From Semisulcospira habei (Eukaryota > Mollusca > Gastropoda > Semisulcospiridae): DNA of 64,000 bases. Made by a program: the position numbers and the translations under genes. The notes beneath the pieces were generated by a model that had not been told where the DNA came from, made no database searches, and worked only from the letters and a program-made list of their open reading frames with translations. Positions 11,451 through 21,478 of this stretch are shown piece by piece (the stretch's first letter is position 1; each line of letters starts with the position of its first letter). The stretch is taken from positions 206,634,291 through 206,698,290 of the forward strand of contig BTPG01000005.1 in the NCBI GenBank assembly GCA_036245525.1. The letters are read 5' to 3'.

Positions 11451-12718
11451 CAACTGCATGCCGACAACTAGCCGTGCAGTAAGCAAGCAGGCCCACTGCC
11501 GCCAAGCGCTAAGGCGAGGGAACAACATATGTACACAAAAGACGAATACGTCATGACGGAAGCGAGGTACCAAACTGCACGTCTGCAATCTAGCAGTGCA
11601 GTAACGAGGTAGATTCACCGCCGTCAAGTGCTAAGGTGAGCAACAACATATGTACCAACCCCTGTGACAAAAGGAGTCAGGCCCCCAAACATTATTACTA
11701 AGGGTGACCGTGTGTGGAAAAAAAAACCAACACCGGCCGCATGCTGTACAACTCAATACGCAATGACAATCAAGACAAGAAAAACATCTGGGGCAGAAAA
11801 TCACCACTTTATGTGGACATGCCACGAGGGGCCCGCCCAGCCAAGGAGCGTAAACCCCCCAGCTGCCCGCCGGAACGTATATCCACTGTCTAAGGTACGT
11901 GAGTACTTGTCTACCGCGTATGCCTGCGTATGCGAGTGTGCGCTTAAATCCATCACCCGTGAGCGAAAACAGAACAGGCGCTGGTCCCGAACAAACCACG
12001 CGATGACAAGGCGTGACTCAAGCTGTGCCACTCAGCTAATCAGGCCATGGAGTAAAAGAATTTTCCACACCCAAGGTACAAAAGCGTAGGAAACTTCTCT
12101 ACGATTCACCGAAGGTGAGTGGGGGCGCAATTACAGTGAGAAGAAGACGAAAAACTTCGTACCTGCACAACCAGTGCCCAGCCCGGGAACCAGCCGAGGG
12201 TCAATCCCGCTACCTTACCTCTCCGCCGAAGGGGAACGGGGGGAGACGTCTAAAACCCGCCTGGCACGACCGGCGAAGATCACCGGACAGCTCACCAGCG
12301 GCCGAAGCGCAGGCGCCAAGCAGTGGGGACGAGAAAACCACGCAGCAGCACAGGCAGGGCCGACGAAACGATCCTATCTCCCGCTCTTCATTCCAACAGC
12401 AAGTCCGAACCCGAGAACGGTCGAAAACCAAAGTCCGTAGGCTAGAGCCGAGCGCAAGACAACCGAATCGTGCGCCTAAGTAGACTAGACTGGGGGATTA
12501 TGGGTACCCGGCTTCCGGGTGGTGGGTATAGGGAGACAACTCTTGGTCCCCTCGGGGTTCCCCGAGTGCCTCCCGGGTTGTGTCTTAACACAACTGGCTC
12601 TTAGGCTAGAATGAGTAAGTAGTAGACACTTCCATTCAGTCATGTCATCGGTAATGTTTTTGAAGAAACAAATTACTTCATTCTATTGTTAGGTTCTACA
12701 TGACATGACAATGCATAC

Positions 12719-14182
12719 CAGCTTGACATCCAGCTTTGCAGATTCTGTGGGGATGACAAACCGGGAAAACAAATCGCGAAGAAGCTCACACAGGTCGGGT
12801 CGAAGCCTATGGATCATTGGCTCCTCTTTCTGCAGCCCCACCAGAACCTAAAGACAAGTATAATTTGCACTAATAAATTAGATGATCAACACAATGTTAT
12901 TAGTGACAATCACTAAACTGTACTAGTACCAAGCACACACATCTTTCAGTTCTCTAATACAAAGAAAACCATTTCACAAATGGCAGCTGAGCTTGCAGAA
13001 AATAAACCCACCTTGTCATACACCTGTAGTGTATACTTCAAGAACTGGCAGAAAAGCTTGTTTGTTGGGGAGCGAAGAAAGTTGTAGATAAGCTGAACCT
13101 TGTGGTTTTTGCTCTTCTCTGACTCGCTCTTGCTCTCTTGCCGGAAGAAGTGAAGGAGAGGGTCCCAATTGTCGACCAGACGCTCCAAACACCTGTAACA
13201 ATAGCAGTAGAAGTTTGCAAATCAGCTCGTCAAATAGACGAAGATGCTTTTAAATCTGTCTGGAACATTTCAAAATTCAAGTTAACAAAATAGGAGATAA
13301 TTCACCACACACCTTTTAATGCTTAGCCATCGGGTACACACGTGCTTGATAATTTTTCGCTGTGCGACATCATAGAGTTGTTGAAGCTCTTTCAACTCGG
13401 ACTGCCTATTCACGCTGCGCTGCAGGTAATAGAAGATGTCAGTGAGCACATCCTCCACAGGTGGCAAACAACCAGCACCTACAAGCACAATAAAGCGCTG
13501 AATCAGAATACTATGCCTACAGATCATGTTAAATGCATAGTCAAACTGAGGTAAATGCTCTAAATAAAAAGATTAAATATGAGTTGTTATAATTAAAAAA
13601 CTTGCACAACTAACCTTTTTTAGCTGCAATGTGCACAAGATGCAAGCAGCATCTTGCTAAATGTACATTTGGTTGCTTCTGTCGCACGAAAGCAACCACA
13701 CCCTTGTGAACACCTGTCATGACAGGGGCATTGTCTGATCCAAATGCGACACAATTTTCCCAGCCAACATTGTGAGCTGAAAGCTCCTGGTTCACCATCT
13801 GGAAGATGTTTTCACCTGACAACACCACACAAAAACATGTGACAACTATGGAAAATCAAAATAAGACAATGATAGCTAAATATTTAAAAAAAGTAATAGA
13901 AAATTAAAAACTATGAAAGCATAATACACAATTAGCTGTATGAAAAAACCTCACCTGTTGCATTGTTCTCACAGTTAGGCAGAGCCAACAACTGTGGAGT
14001 GACCAAGCCATCTTCTCCTTCAATGGTCACCACCAATGGAAATTGCTTTTTGTCTTTGTCATTGCTGCCGTCTGTGGCCAGGCTCCATGGTCGACTGTTC
14101 ATCCGTTTGGCTAGGTCCATCATGGCCATTGCTGACATTTCCTTAATCATAGCTGTAGCTTTGTTTCTACAGCACCGCATGC
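12719..14182 (-). pseudogene. hAT transposase exons 2-6
   Basis: Five exons: 13955-14182, 13615-13815, 13313-13478, 13012-13192, 12719-12847. All have GT-AG boundaries and matched phases. The order of motifs is SRPWSLATDGSNDKDKK, then FGSDNAPVMTGVHKG with the probable catalytic Asp, then ARCCLHLVH, then HVCTRWLSIKRC, then LCELLRDLFSRFV. This is the RNase H-like core of a hAT transposase. DIRS-like element 1 begins only about 45 bp beyond the last donor. Confidence 0.82.
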
Positions 14183-14376
14183 CTAGTTAACAAAACAAAC
14201 AAAAGCCTTGTCCCAGTGTGACGAAACTTTCTGCATAGCAATAACAAGCAATAGATCTGGCTGATAGTAGTAAATACAGTGCTACAATATACTAACATCA
14301 AAGAGATAGAGAGAGAGAGATGAATTCCACACTGCCGGGTCAGTGCTAAATCAAGTGAATCAATTGTCAAAACTAA

Positions 14377-14377
<1 letters not shown>

Positions 14378-14407
<30 letters not shown>

Positions 14408-14632
14408 GATGATGAAACGTTTTTATTCAGGATAAAACGTTTTAGGCATAGCAATGCCTATCTTCCAAACTGCCCTGCTACTCTACACATATAAAAATAC
14501 ATAAGACGATACAGCAAAAGATAAAATATATATAAGTACCCATACCCCCCCCCCCCCCACCATCAGAAAGAAAAAAATAAAAAATAAAATACAAAAAGAA
14601 TTAAAACAATAGAGAGAGAGAGAGAGAGAGAG
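14378..14632. repeat. AG microsatellites and a C-run
   Basis: (AG)n at about 14378-14402 and 14610-14632, with a C10-12 run near 14547, all in a transposase intron. Confidence 0.9.
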
Positions 14633-14662
14633 AGTTAATAATTCAACAATGTCAAGACTTAC

Positions 14663-15098
14663 TTGCTGCAATCTTGGAGTCTGGAAACATCTCTTTGAAC
14701 ATCGCCGTAAGATAATTCGCTGATGACAGCGACAGATTGTTCTCTGCCATCATCCTACACATCAAAGCTTCTGCTCGTGTTGTATTCAACGCATCAGATG
14801 ACGTAGACGGCTGTCCAAAAAACGTAGATATCTTTCTAGAAGATGCAGATTTTGCGTTTTTGTGCATCGCACTTTGTATGTGTCGTTCACAATCAAACGC
14901 TCCCCCCGTGAGTAATGGTGAAGTCTGTGCTACACACGGTACAAAAAGCATGCGTGGGGCCATGTTTCTTTGTGTGAGCTCAGGAAAGTCATGTGAATAT
15001 TCCCTTTTCCACTTTTGGTAGTACTTCTTTTTGCCCTTCTTCACGCTCACTTCCTCCGACTCGTCGTCTGTTTCGTGGTGTTTTCGCTTTGGAGGCAT
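14663..15098 (-). pseudogene. hAT transposase exon 1 (N-terminus)
   Basis: Starts MPPKRKHHETDDESEEVSVK, an acidic/basic tract typical of nuclear targeting. It continues through YYQKWKREYSHDFPEL and a degenerate BED-like finger (C..C.....H) to KISTFFGQPSTSS. Donor GCAGCAA/GTAAGT. The N-terminal order agrees with intron-containing hAT genes of invertebrates. Confidence 0.82.
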
Positions 15099-15533
15099 AG
15101 TTGAGTGAAAACTTGGGAACTATTACAAGTGATCGCGGACTGCTCGATAAAATCTCACGCTCGACCGACATAAAATGCGGGCTTTACGCATGCGTCAAAC
15201 AGAAGATGGTCGCCAAGATGACTATTCACAGAAAATGAGCCCCACAAAAAAAAAAAATGTCCGAGAAAACGAAAAATGCGGAAGATTTCACAGATACGCG
15301 GAAAAGCGGAAAAAATGGTTCAAATGCGGAAATCTTCCGCATAATGCGGGAGAGTAAACAGGTCTGTTAACCCCTTAGCCACTGGTACTCTTTACTGGGT
15401 GCATGAACGAAGGGATTAAACAATCAGCTTTGACGCGTTCAATGCCAGTGGACACAAATCATATCTTACCATCATAAATTCAACATCAAAGATCCCCAGC
15501 CATCAAAGGAACGTGGATACAAGTGGTGTCGGC

Positions 15534-15812
15534 AAGAGGCATAGATCCACATGAGCCCTTCAGCAAGAGGCATAGATCCATACAAGCCCCTCAGCAATAG
15601 CCATAGATCCACATGAGCCCTTCAGCAAGAGGCATAGATCCATACAAGCCCCTCAGCAATAGCCATAGATCCACATGAGCCCTTCAGCAAGAGGCATAGA
15701 TCCAAACAAGCCCCTCAGCAATAGCCATAGATCCACATGAGCCCTTCAGCAAGAGGCATAGATCCAAACAAGCCCCTCAGCAATAGCCATAGATCCACAT
15801 GAGCCCTTCAGC
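15534..15812. repeat. 31-bp minisatellite grown from an F4 hairpin arm
   Basis: About nine 31-bp units, arranged as 62-bp dimers of AAGAGGCATAGATCCATACA and AATAGCCATAGATCCACATG types, each ending CTCAGC or TTCAGC. The unit is one arm of the F4 palindrome seen at 62727-62794. An F4-type left end, TTAACCCCTTAGCC, begins at 15367. Confidence 0.9.
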
Positions 15813-16095
15813 ACAAAGGGGGGTAATTCCTCGTAAATCCCAAAGCCAACGGTTGGAGGCTGGAGCCGGAGAAACGTGCGCACGGCGAGCTATGGATAAG
15901 AATGGCGGGAACACACAGAGCGCGCACCCGGATGGAGGGAGGGGAGACTACCCAGGTGCTTGGTTACAACTCCCTAGAGTTACGGTCCGTGTCGTGTGGG
16001 TACACACGAACGGCTTTGAGGCTGAATTCGGTAAGCTAAAGGGTATATTCCATACAGTAATGCCATCGGTATGGATTTTGAAGAAACAAAGGGGC
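15813..16095 (-). mobile_element. Right-end fragment of a fourth DIRS-like element
   Basis: Ends with GTAATGCCATCGGTATGGAT then TTTTGAAGAAACAAA, the right-end signature of the three long DIRS-like elements, preceded by GC-rich terminal-repeat sequence. It is flanked by the 9-bp direct repeat ACAAAGGGG (15813-15821, 16087-16095). Confidence 0.6.
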
Positions 16096-16176
16096 TCAGT
16101 GCCTGCACACCACACAGAAACGTATGCACACGTTAGCTTGTGTACGTGCTGAGCCTTGGCACTTGACCGTGTGATG

Positions 16177-16388
16177 TTTAGCCCTTATCATTCGGAATAC
16201 ACCAATGTGTATAATAAGTGTGGCTAAAATAGTTCAAGGGTTCAAGGGTAGTGCCAGAATAGCTTGGCGCCTCTAGGTCTAGTCAATATGACCATTGGTC
16301 TATATCCTTATCTGTAAGTACTATCATGTAGCTTGCATATGGCAGTGTACAAATTTTAAGCTTTTAGCCTCAGTATGGTAAGGGTTAA
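16177..16388. repeat. F5 hairpin element, degenerate
   Basis: Left end CCCTTATCATTCGGAATACA, right end GGTAAGGGTTAA. The central palindrome keeps only its left half (TAGTGCCAGAATAGCTTGGC). It abuts the donor side of POLR1A exon 10. Confidence 0.7.
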
Positions 16389-16393
16389 CCCAC

Positions 16394-16477
16394 CTTGTGT
16401 GCCTGTATACTGGCCCTGTGTAGAGTGGGCTGTCTGTTGAGGAGCAGCACGTCACCGTCCTTCAAGTGGCGGAACAC
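16394..16477 (-). CDS. POLR1A: POLR1A exon 10
   Basis: 28 codons reading [20 protein letters not shown]. The NRQPTLHR signature is the conserved segment just before the catalytic loop in all multisubunit RNA polymerases. Acceptor GTGCACCAG/GTGTTC, donor CACAAG/GTGGGT. Both neighbouring exons join in phase 0. Confidence 0.95.
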
Positions 16478-16499
16478 CTGGTGCACAAAAACGCAAAGT

Positions 16500-16571
16500 T
16501 AACCCTTTAGGTGTCAGTAGCGGTTTTAGTCCTGCAGGAATCATCGCGACTTAAACCACCACCCACACCCA
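16500..16571. repeat. F3-type hairpin element, degenerate
   Basis: Starts TTAACCCTTTAGGTGTCAGT and pairs GGTTTTAGTCCTGCAGG with a worn complement. The right terminus is eroded. Confidence 0.55.
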
Positions 16572-17250
16572 AAGACTATACTTATATTTCAAACTCATTT
16601 GTAAAAATCGGGCAAGAGTGCATGCAATATCCAACAAAAAGCTCGCTGTTCGATACTCCCTCTTTTCCTCCGTATTTTGATCTCCCGTCTACAACTGATC
16701 ACAAAACCACGACCCCTGAATTACAAGTTAACCTGCAGATGTTTTGTCCACAACAAAGTTCAGCTCACAATAACAGGCTCACTAGAAAATAAACAACTGG
16801 AAATAGAAGGTTTACAAAGTAAAGTAGTCTCCCCTTTTCTTTTTCAACTGGAAATAGAATTTAAAATCAGAACAAGGTTAATCAAAATTACACGCGTTTC
16901 AAAGAAAAATGAGGATTAAAAGCCTAGACAAACATGCAACATCGCATGGTCGTCCACTCTCTTAATCCATTGTTTTCATCAAAGTAAGTGCAATTTCTTT
17001 TATCGACCTGCTTCACAAAATCACAAAAATCTGTCTGGTGTGCAAGCACTGAGCCCCTTTTTGGGTGAAAAACTGCGAGCAACAAACAAATGCAAGGGTG
17101 GATCTATTCCTCTTGCTGACACCACATAATCATGACCTACTTCTGATTTCTAAAGATCTATAAAGAGTGCTTGGCTGTTTCTTTCATTCTTTTGTTACAT
17201 CAGTGTAATATCAAGCACTTCTACGATAAAAACCTGATGCATTTTCAGAC

Positions 17251-17386
17251 CTGTTTGGGCAGCATGAGTCTCTTTTCGAAGTCATCACCAGGCGTGAGGA
17301 GTTGTTTGGCCTCGGCTTCTCTCTGTGTGGCGTTGGTCGCACTCAGTTTGATCACCGTGCCATTTTCATTCACTATCATCGAAGCT
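17251..17386 (-). CDS. POLR1A: POLR1A exon 9
   Basis: Encodes ASMIVNENGTVIKLSATNAT then QREAEAKQLLTP, the Pol I segment after the GPN..PG motif. It starts in phase 2 (completing Gly from exon 8) and ends in phase 0 at CCCAAACAG/GTCTGA. Confidence 0.93.
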
Positions 17387-17460
17387 CTGCCAGTGAAGAA
17401 ACGAAATAATTTGATGTGTATGTTAAAACAATTCACCAGTGACCACGCAGTACTGGTGGC

Positions 17461-17653
17461 TATCTATGTGTCTTTTCCACTGAGTAGTATTATCAGAAGC
17501 TGGCAGTGGGTTAACCCTTTGCGTGTCGGTAGCAGTTTTAGTCGCGATGATTCTTTTCAGGAATCATCGCGACTAAAACCGCTACAGACACGCAAAGGGT
17601 TAACCCACTGCCTGCTTCTGATGATACTACTCAGTGGAAAAGACACATAGATA
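17461..17653. repeat. Nested palindrome: F3 element at the centre of another hairpin
   Basis: The outer arms are about 50 nt (TATCTATGTGTCTTTTCCAC and complement). At their dyad a TTAA has been duplicated around an F3 element with arms CCCTTTGCGTGTCGGTAGC. The whole 193 bp can fold into one stem. Confidence 0.88.
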
Positions 17654-17655
17654 CC

Positions 17656-17965
17656 TCATTCTACCCCAGCACACACACGAGGCAAATGATAAGAGATTCG
17701 ACCAGTGAAGTTCTAGGTGATGCACAGGTGGGGGGCGTAGATGTTGGGGGATTTGGAGAGGAGAGCGGCGGAGAACCCGCAGACAAGATAAGGATCGACC
17801 ATGATAGTTCAAGGGTGATGCCAGAATAGCTTGGCGCCTATGGGCGCCAAGCTATTCTGGCATCACCCTTGAACTATCATGGTCGATCTGTGTCCTGCAC
17901 TGCAATGCAGTCTTCAGAGGACAACGGCAACATTTGGGGATTTCGGTGTTGGGGTAGAATGAGAT
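17656..17965. repeat. F2 hairpin element
   Basis: Central stem 17793-17888 has perfect 46-nt arms and a TATG loop. The outer ends CTCATTCTACCCC and GGGGTAGAATGAG are inverted. Confidence 0.88.
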
Positions 17966-18033
17966 AAACATCTTTTCTGCAGAGCCGCATCGTCAAGAGG
18001 ATAACGAAGCAGAACAGCTACTGCTGCACCTAC

Positions 18034-18254
18034 CCCGGGTAGATATTTGGCCCGTTGATGACGTTCTGCCTCAACTCGTGTACGTTCCAGGGAGTGACAG
18101 GCTGAGGATATGTCAGTTTACGGGCAAAAATCACCGGCACGCCAATCTCGTTGGTGCTGATGCAAGGGTCAGGGGAGATGACTGAACGCGCAGCGTAGTT
18201 TACTCTCTTGCCCATCATGTGCATGCGAAACAGGCCTTCCTTCTTCTCTAGCAG
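18034..18254 (-). CDS. POLR1A: POLR1A exon 8
   Basis: Encodes [20 protein letters not shown] then [27 protein letters not shown] and GPNIYPG. These are highly conserved clamp and switch regions of the largest polymerase subunit. Acceptor TTTCAG/CTGCTA. The donor CCCGGG/GTAGGT leaves 2 nt of a Gly codon. Confidence 0.95.
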
Positions 18255-18421
18255 CTGAAAGAACCAACAGAAGTCTTGTTAGAGACATTATGTCACAGAA
18301 GACCTGAAATGAGCTACCACATTAATGATGACCAAAAACAATTGTAGTAACTGTGAAATTACCAAAGAGGGCATTTTCATTATTTTCCAGAAATAAACAA
18401 AAAACTCAAAATGTTAAACAT

Positions 18422-18634
18422 TTAACCCATTTAGTGCTAGCTGACCCAGACTGTCACTGCAATCTTTGTTAATTCAACACCAGAAAATCCTAGCTGTCCG
18501 GGGAACATGGATTCAAAGTGGTGCCAGCAAGAGGCAAATATCCTCATGAGCCCCCGCAACTGCGGCGGCTCATGAGGATCTATACCTCTTGCAGTTAAGT
18601 GGTGTTCAAGTTTTCTCAGCACTAAACAGGTTAA
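18422..18634. repeat. F4 hairpin element
   Basis: TTAA at both ends (TTAACCCATTTAGTGC and GCACTAAACAGGTTAA). The stem 18527-18592 pairs GCAAGAGG with CCTCTTGC and contains CTCATGAG. Confidence 0.82.
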
Positions 18635-19011
18635 GGCTTCACATCTTTTGTCCACCATGAAGATGATTTAAGAGATGGGCACCGAAAAGGGCCTGCATAA
18701 ATTTTGATCCTGGGTGGGTCTGAACCCATAGACAATCTGATAAGATTTGATCGCTCCAGCGCATGAGCTGCCCAGCCAAGCAGTAGGCACATCTGTATCT
18801 CAAATGTGGACCCTTCTCTGCTAGCAGCTCGAAATAATAGTGTCCCTGAAAGTGTCACAGATTTAGTGCAAAATAATCCTGTCCTCTCGAGACTCATCAA
18901 CATGAATGAAATCAAAAGACACAGATCCTCATGAGCCCTGCACTGAAGTGATGTTATCTGTCTTGCAGGTTCACCAGGGCTCATGCCTCTTTGACTACAG
19001 CATTGTATGAT

Positions 19012-19206
19012 CTATCTATCTATCTATCCCGTAGTCTTGCCGACCGTTGGGGCACCACTGATGACTTGGCAACCAACTCTCTCCATTCCACTCTGTTCTC
19101 TGCCATTCTTAATGTGTCTCTCAGCTTCAGTCCTGTCCACTCTGAGATATTGTCCTCCCATCTTTCTCTGTCTTCCTCTCCTTCGCCCTCCTTGCACAGT
19201 GCCTTG
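19012..19206 (-). mobile_element. 5'-truncated LINE fragment, C-terminal coding end
   Basis: Flanked by the 14-bp duplication CAGCATTGTATGAT (18998-19011, 19207-19220). On the minus strand it reads RERWEDNISEWTGLKLRDTL then VPQRSARLRDR, the C-terminal tail of RTE/BovB-type LINE proteins, and ends in a GATA-repeat tail (19012-19027). Confidence 0.8.
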
Positions 19207-19240
19207 CAGCATTGTATGATGCGCACTAGCAACACAGGGG

Positions 19241-19300
19241 TTAACCCTTTGCATGTGAGTAGCGTGTCACAAAAATTGCTACCGACACACCAAGGGTTAA
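19241..19300. repeat. F3 hairpin element, short
   Basis: TTAACCCTTTGCATGTGAGT paired with ACCGACACACCAAGGGTTAA. The middle has been lost. Confidence 0.75.
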
Positions 19301-19337
19301 ACTCTGGTCATAAACGAGGTATGATGCAAATGCTCAC

Positions 19338-19475
19338 CTGTCTAATGCCAGGTATCTTGTTGCCGGCAGCAGAGATCTTGTCCAGGTCGCTGTCCATCAG
19401 ACAGTTGACGTGAGACTGGAGTTTCACCCACTTGGACTGCAGCTGGGCCGTTGTATTGTCCTCTGCCTCCTTCAC
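19338..19475 (-). CDS. POLR1A: POLR1A exon 7
   Basis: 46 codons including LQSKWVKLQSHVNCLMDSDL and PGIRQ, matching the Pol I segment before the conserved LEKKEGLFR block. Acceptor CTCACCAG/GTGAAG, donor AGACAG/GTGAGC, both phase 0. Confidence 0.93.
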
Positions 19476-19596
19476 CTGGTGAGGAAAATAAAACATGGAA
19501 ACATTAACCCATTACAACCTAAGGCTGAATTTTTTTTTTATTTCCGTATTGTATTAATAAGGCTACATTACAGATTAGGAAACAGATCAACCATTC

Positions 19597-19667
19597 TAGT
19601 TCAAGGGTGATGCCAGAATAGCTAGGCGCCTCTGGCGCCAAGCTATTCTAGCACCACCCTTGAACTA
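19597..19667. repeat. Hairpin element core (F1/F2 type)
   Basis: Stem TAGTTCAAGGGTGATGCCAG..GGCGCC with a TCT loop. A left-end-like TTAACCCATTACAACC lies near 19505. Confidence 0.7.
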
Positions 19668-19784
19668 TCACAGTCAAATTTATTTCAAGCAGAAGTGCAT
19701 CAGGATGAAAGGTGTAATTTATTTAACTGCTTTGCTGCATGTTTCTAATTTGGGAGGTGTCACCTAACGGTCATGTATTAGTTG

Positions 19785-19898
19785 CAGGAGATGGATCAAC
19801 TATGACAATTCAAAGGTAGTGTCAGATTAGCTTGGCGCCATCAGGAGCCAAGCTAACCTGGCACTACCTCTAATTTATCATGGTCGATCCATCTCCTG
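19785..19898. repeat. F1 hairpin element core
   Basis: The stem begins CAGGAGATGGATC and closes GATCCATCTCCTG. Several mismatches show age. Confidence 0.75.
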
Positions 19899-20057
19899 CT
19901 GTAGTGTGTCAGGGCTGAACAGGTTATCTCAGTGTCAATGCAGCCATCGCCGCTGTTCACAGGACAGCAGAACCTGTGTCAAGTGAACCTTACAAGACAT
20001 AGACAGAAGTAAAGCCCATCACTGGGATTGCTGTAACTACCTGAACGATGATCTTTA

Positions 20058-20262
20058 GCCCTTTTAGCCCCAAGGTCTCATTCCTCACATTTTGCAGGTG
20101 TTGCCTAACGACCGTACCAGTTGTAGGAGATGGATTGAATATAATTCAAGGGTAGCGCCAGATGAGCTTGGCGCCTGCAGGCGCCAAGCTCATCTGGCAC
20201 TACCCTTGAATTATCATGCTCAATCCATCTCCTGCTGCAGGCTCCCGGGGCTAAATGGGTTC
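20058..20262. repeat. F1 hairpin element
   Basis: Central stem 20125-20233 with TGCA loop. Ends CCCTTTTAGCCCC and GGGGCTAAATGGG are inverted. Confidence 0.8.
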
Positions 20263-20277
20263 ATGACAGAACTTGTC

Positions 20278-20340
20278 TTAACCCTTAGCGTGCCGGTAGC
20301 GGTTTCAGTCGCGACTAAAACCGCTACCGACACGCAAATG
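20278..20340. repeat. F3 hairpin element
   Basis: TTAACCCTTAGCGTGCCGGT with complement CCGCTACCGACACGC around GTCGCGAC. The right TTAA is lost. Confidence 0.78.
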
Positions 20341-20415
20341 GGGCCCGCTCAACACCGGTTCTACTGTAGTGAGCGGTGGATGTACACACAAGGGGTTAAT
20401 TCGCTCCCTTTCTAA

Positions 20416-20500
20416 CAATGACTTTGGCAGATGCTGGAGGCTTGTACAAAGTCTGTGCACAGACTTTAGTACAAGCCTCCAACATCTGCCAAAGTCATTG
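20416..20500. repeat. Isolated 85-bp palindrome of a distinct family
   Basis: Arms CAATGACTTTGGCAGATG and CATCTGCCAAAGTCATTG meet at GTGCAC. No other copy was seen in this window. Confidence 0.85.
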
Positions 20501-20543
20501 TTGGGAGGTGGATCAGCCATGACAGTTCAAGTGTTGTGCAAGA

Positions 20544-20624
20544 TTAACCCTGTGGCTGTTGGTAGTGCTTTTTGTCACAATCATTCCTGTAGGAATCATC
20601 ATGACAAAAGTGCTACTGACAGCG
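20544..20624. repeat. F3-like hairpin inserted within another hairpin
   Basis: Begins TTAACCCTGTGGCTGTTGGT and pairs TGTCACAATCATTCC with GGAATCATCATGACA. It splits an F1/F2-type core (CATGACAGTTCAAGTG on the left, GCACCAAGCTGATCTGGC on the right). Confidence 0.72.
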
Positions 20625-20822
20625 CGGCAAGCACCAAGCTGATCTGGCGCCGCCCATGAACCTACATAGTTCAAGGGTGACCATGACAGTTCCAAGGATG
20701 GTGCCAGAATTCTGGTGCTATTCTGGCACCACCCTTGAACTAAAGTGGTTGACCTATCTTCTTAGCTGTAATGTAGCCTTCATAGGACAAAAAGCAACTT
20801 TTTTAAAAGTCAGCCTCCTGAC

Positions 20823-21036
20823 TTAACTCGTTCTACCCCAGACACACCACAGCAAGATAAGGATCGACCTTGATATTTCAAGGGTGATGCCAGAATAGCT
20901 TGGCGCCTATGGACGCCAAGCTATTCTGGCATTACCCTTGAACTATCATGGTCGATATGTGTCCTGCACTGCAATGCAGTCTTCAGAGAACAACGGCAAA
21001 ATTTTGGGTTTTCGGTGTTGGGGTAGAATGAGTTAA
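20823..21036. repeat. F2 hairpin element with intact TTAA ends
   Basis: TTAACTCGTTCTACCCC and GGGGTAGAATGAGTTAA. The stem at 20865-20957 has near-perfect arms with a TATG loop. Confidence 0.85.
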
Positions 21037-21092
21037 TGGGTTAAGAATGAATGTGTTACCAGGTGACTTAACACACAATCTAGAAAAATTTC

Positions 21093-21308
21093 TTTAACTC
21101 ATTTAACCCCATGGGCACCATTTCCAAAATTTAGAAGGTGTCACCTAAAGACTATGTGCTAGTTGAATGCGATGGATTAACCATGATAATTCAAGGGTAG
21201 TGCCAGATGAGCTTGGCGCCTATAGGCGCCAAGCTCATCTGGCACTACCCCTGAATTATCATGGTTAATCCATCTCCTGCTGTAGGGTGTTGGGGCTAAA
21301 TGGGTTAA
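21093..21308. repeat. F1 hairpin element with TTAA ends
   Basis: TTAACTCATTTAACCCC and GGGGCTAAATGGGTTAA. The stem at about 21172-21272 is nearly perfect with a TATA loop. Confidence 0.87.
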
Positions 21309-21478
21309 ACTTTGTTCACAACCATGCATTATTACTACCTATCCAGTTCTCAGAATATAAAAATGAAAACAAAAAAATACATGGATCAAACATAAAAATA
21401 CTATCAATCTGCCAGTTCTTCTACTCAGAGAAAAAAGACAGGCAAAGAACTATTCTGTTGCCTGTTTAACAAACGTAC

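Larger units (their letters stand above)
6593..12674 (-). mobile_element. DIRS-like retroelement 1 (6.1 kb, decayed or non-autonomous)
   Basis: Inverted terminal repeats of about 190 bp share AGCCTAAGAGCCAGTTGTG. The outermost extensions differ: TTTTTTCGAAAAATAC on the left, TGTTTTTGAAGAAACAAA on the right. Position 6850-6947 is the reverse complement of the joined right and left ends, as in DIRS elements. The pentamer AAATT flanks both sides and no longer target duplication is seen, consistent with integration by a tyrosine recombinase. The interior is GC-rich with degenerate repeats containing GAGGCGGG. On the minus strand it keeps Gag-like Ser/Arg-rich and Cys-rich stretches but no recognisable polymerase. 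It lies in an intron of the hAT transposase. Confidence 0.72.
3054..15098 (-). pseudogene. hAT transposase gene, eight exon segments, interrupted by a transposon
   Basis: Segments in transcription order: 14663-15098, 13955-14182, 13615-13815, 13313-13478, 13012-13192, 12719-12847, 6333-6430, then 3054-3646. The first six junctions use GT-AG and conserve phase, with no stop codon, giving roughly 680 residues. The N-terminus is basic with a degenerate zinc-finger region. The middle (FGSDNAPVMTGVHKG, ARCCLHLVHIAAKKG) matches the hAT catalytic core in related transposase-like proteins. The last part holds the hAT dimerisation domain. Segments seven and eight are one exon split by the RAG1-N-like element. 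Transposition function is presumably lost through that insertion alone. Confidence 0.85.
2368..15366 (-). mobile_element. hAT transposon (6-bp target duplication) carrying two nested insertions
   Basis: The terminal inverted repeats are CAGACCTGTTTACCCTCC on the left and CAGACCTGTTTACTCTCC (complement) on the right. The 6-bp direct repeat TTAACC abuts both ends (2362-2367, 15367-15372). Removing the insertions at 3647-6332 and 6593-12674 leaves about 4.2 kb, a normal size for an autonomous hAT. The transposase is on the minus strand. The 6-bp duplication differs from the usual 8 bp and matches the minor hAT groups reported with 5-6 bp. It sits in POLR1A intron 10, in the same orientation as the host gene. 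Confidence 0.85.

Noticed and set aside
6857..11627. Numerous 60-326 codon ORFs on both strands of the GC-rich DIRS-like interior
   Set aside because: High GC and low stop density produce open frames on both strands at once. Only the minus-strand Cys-rich and Ser/Arg-rich stretches have support from other copies.
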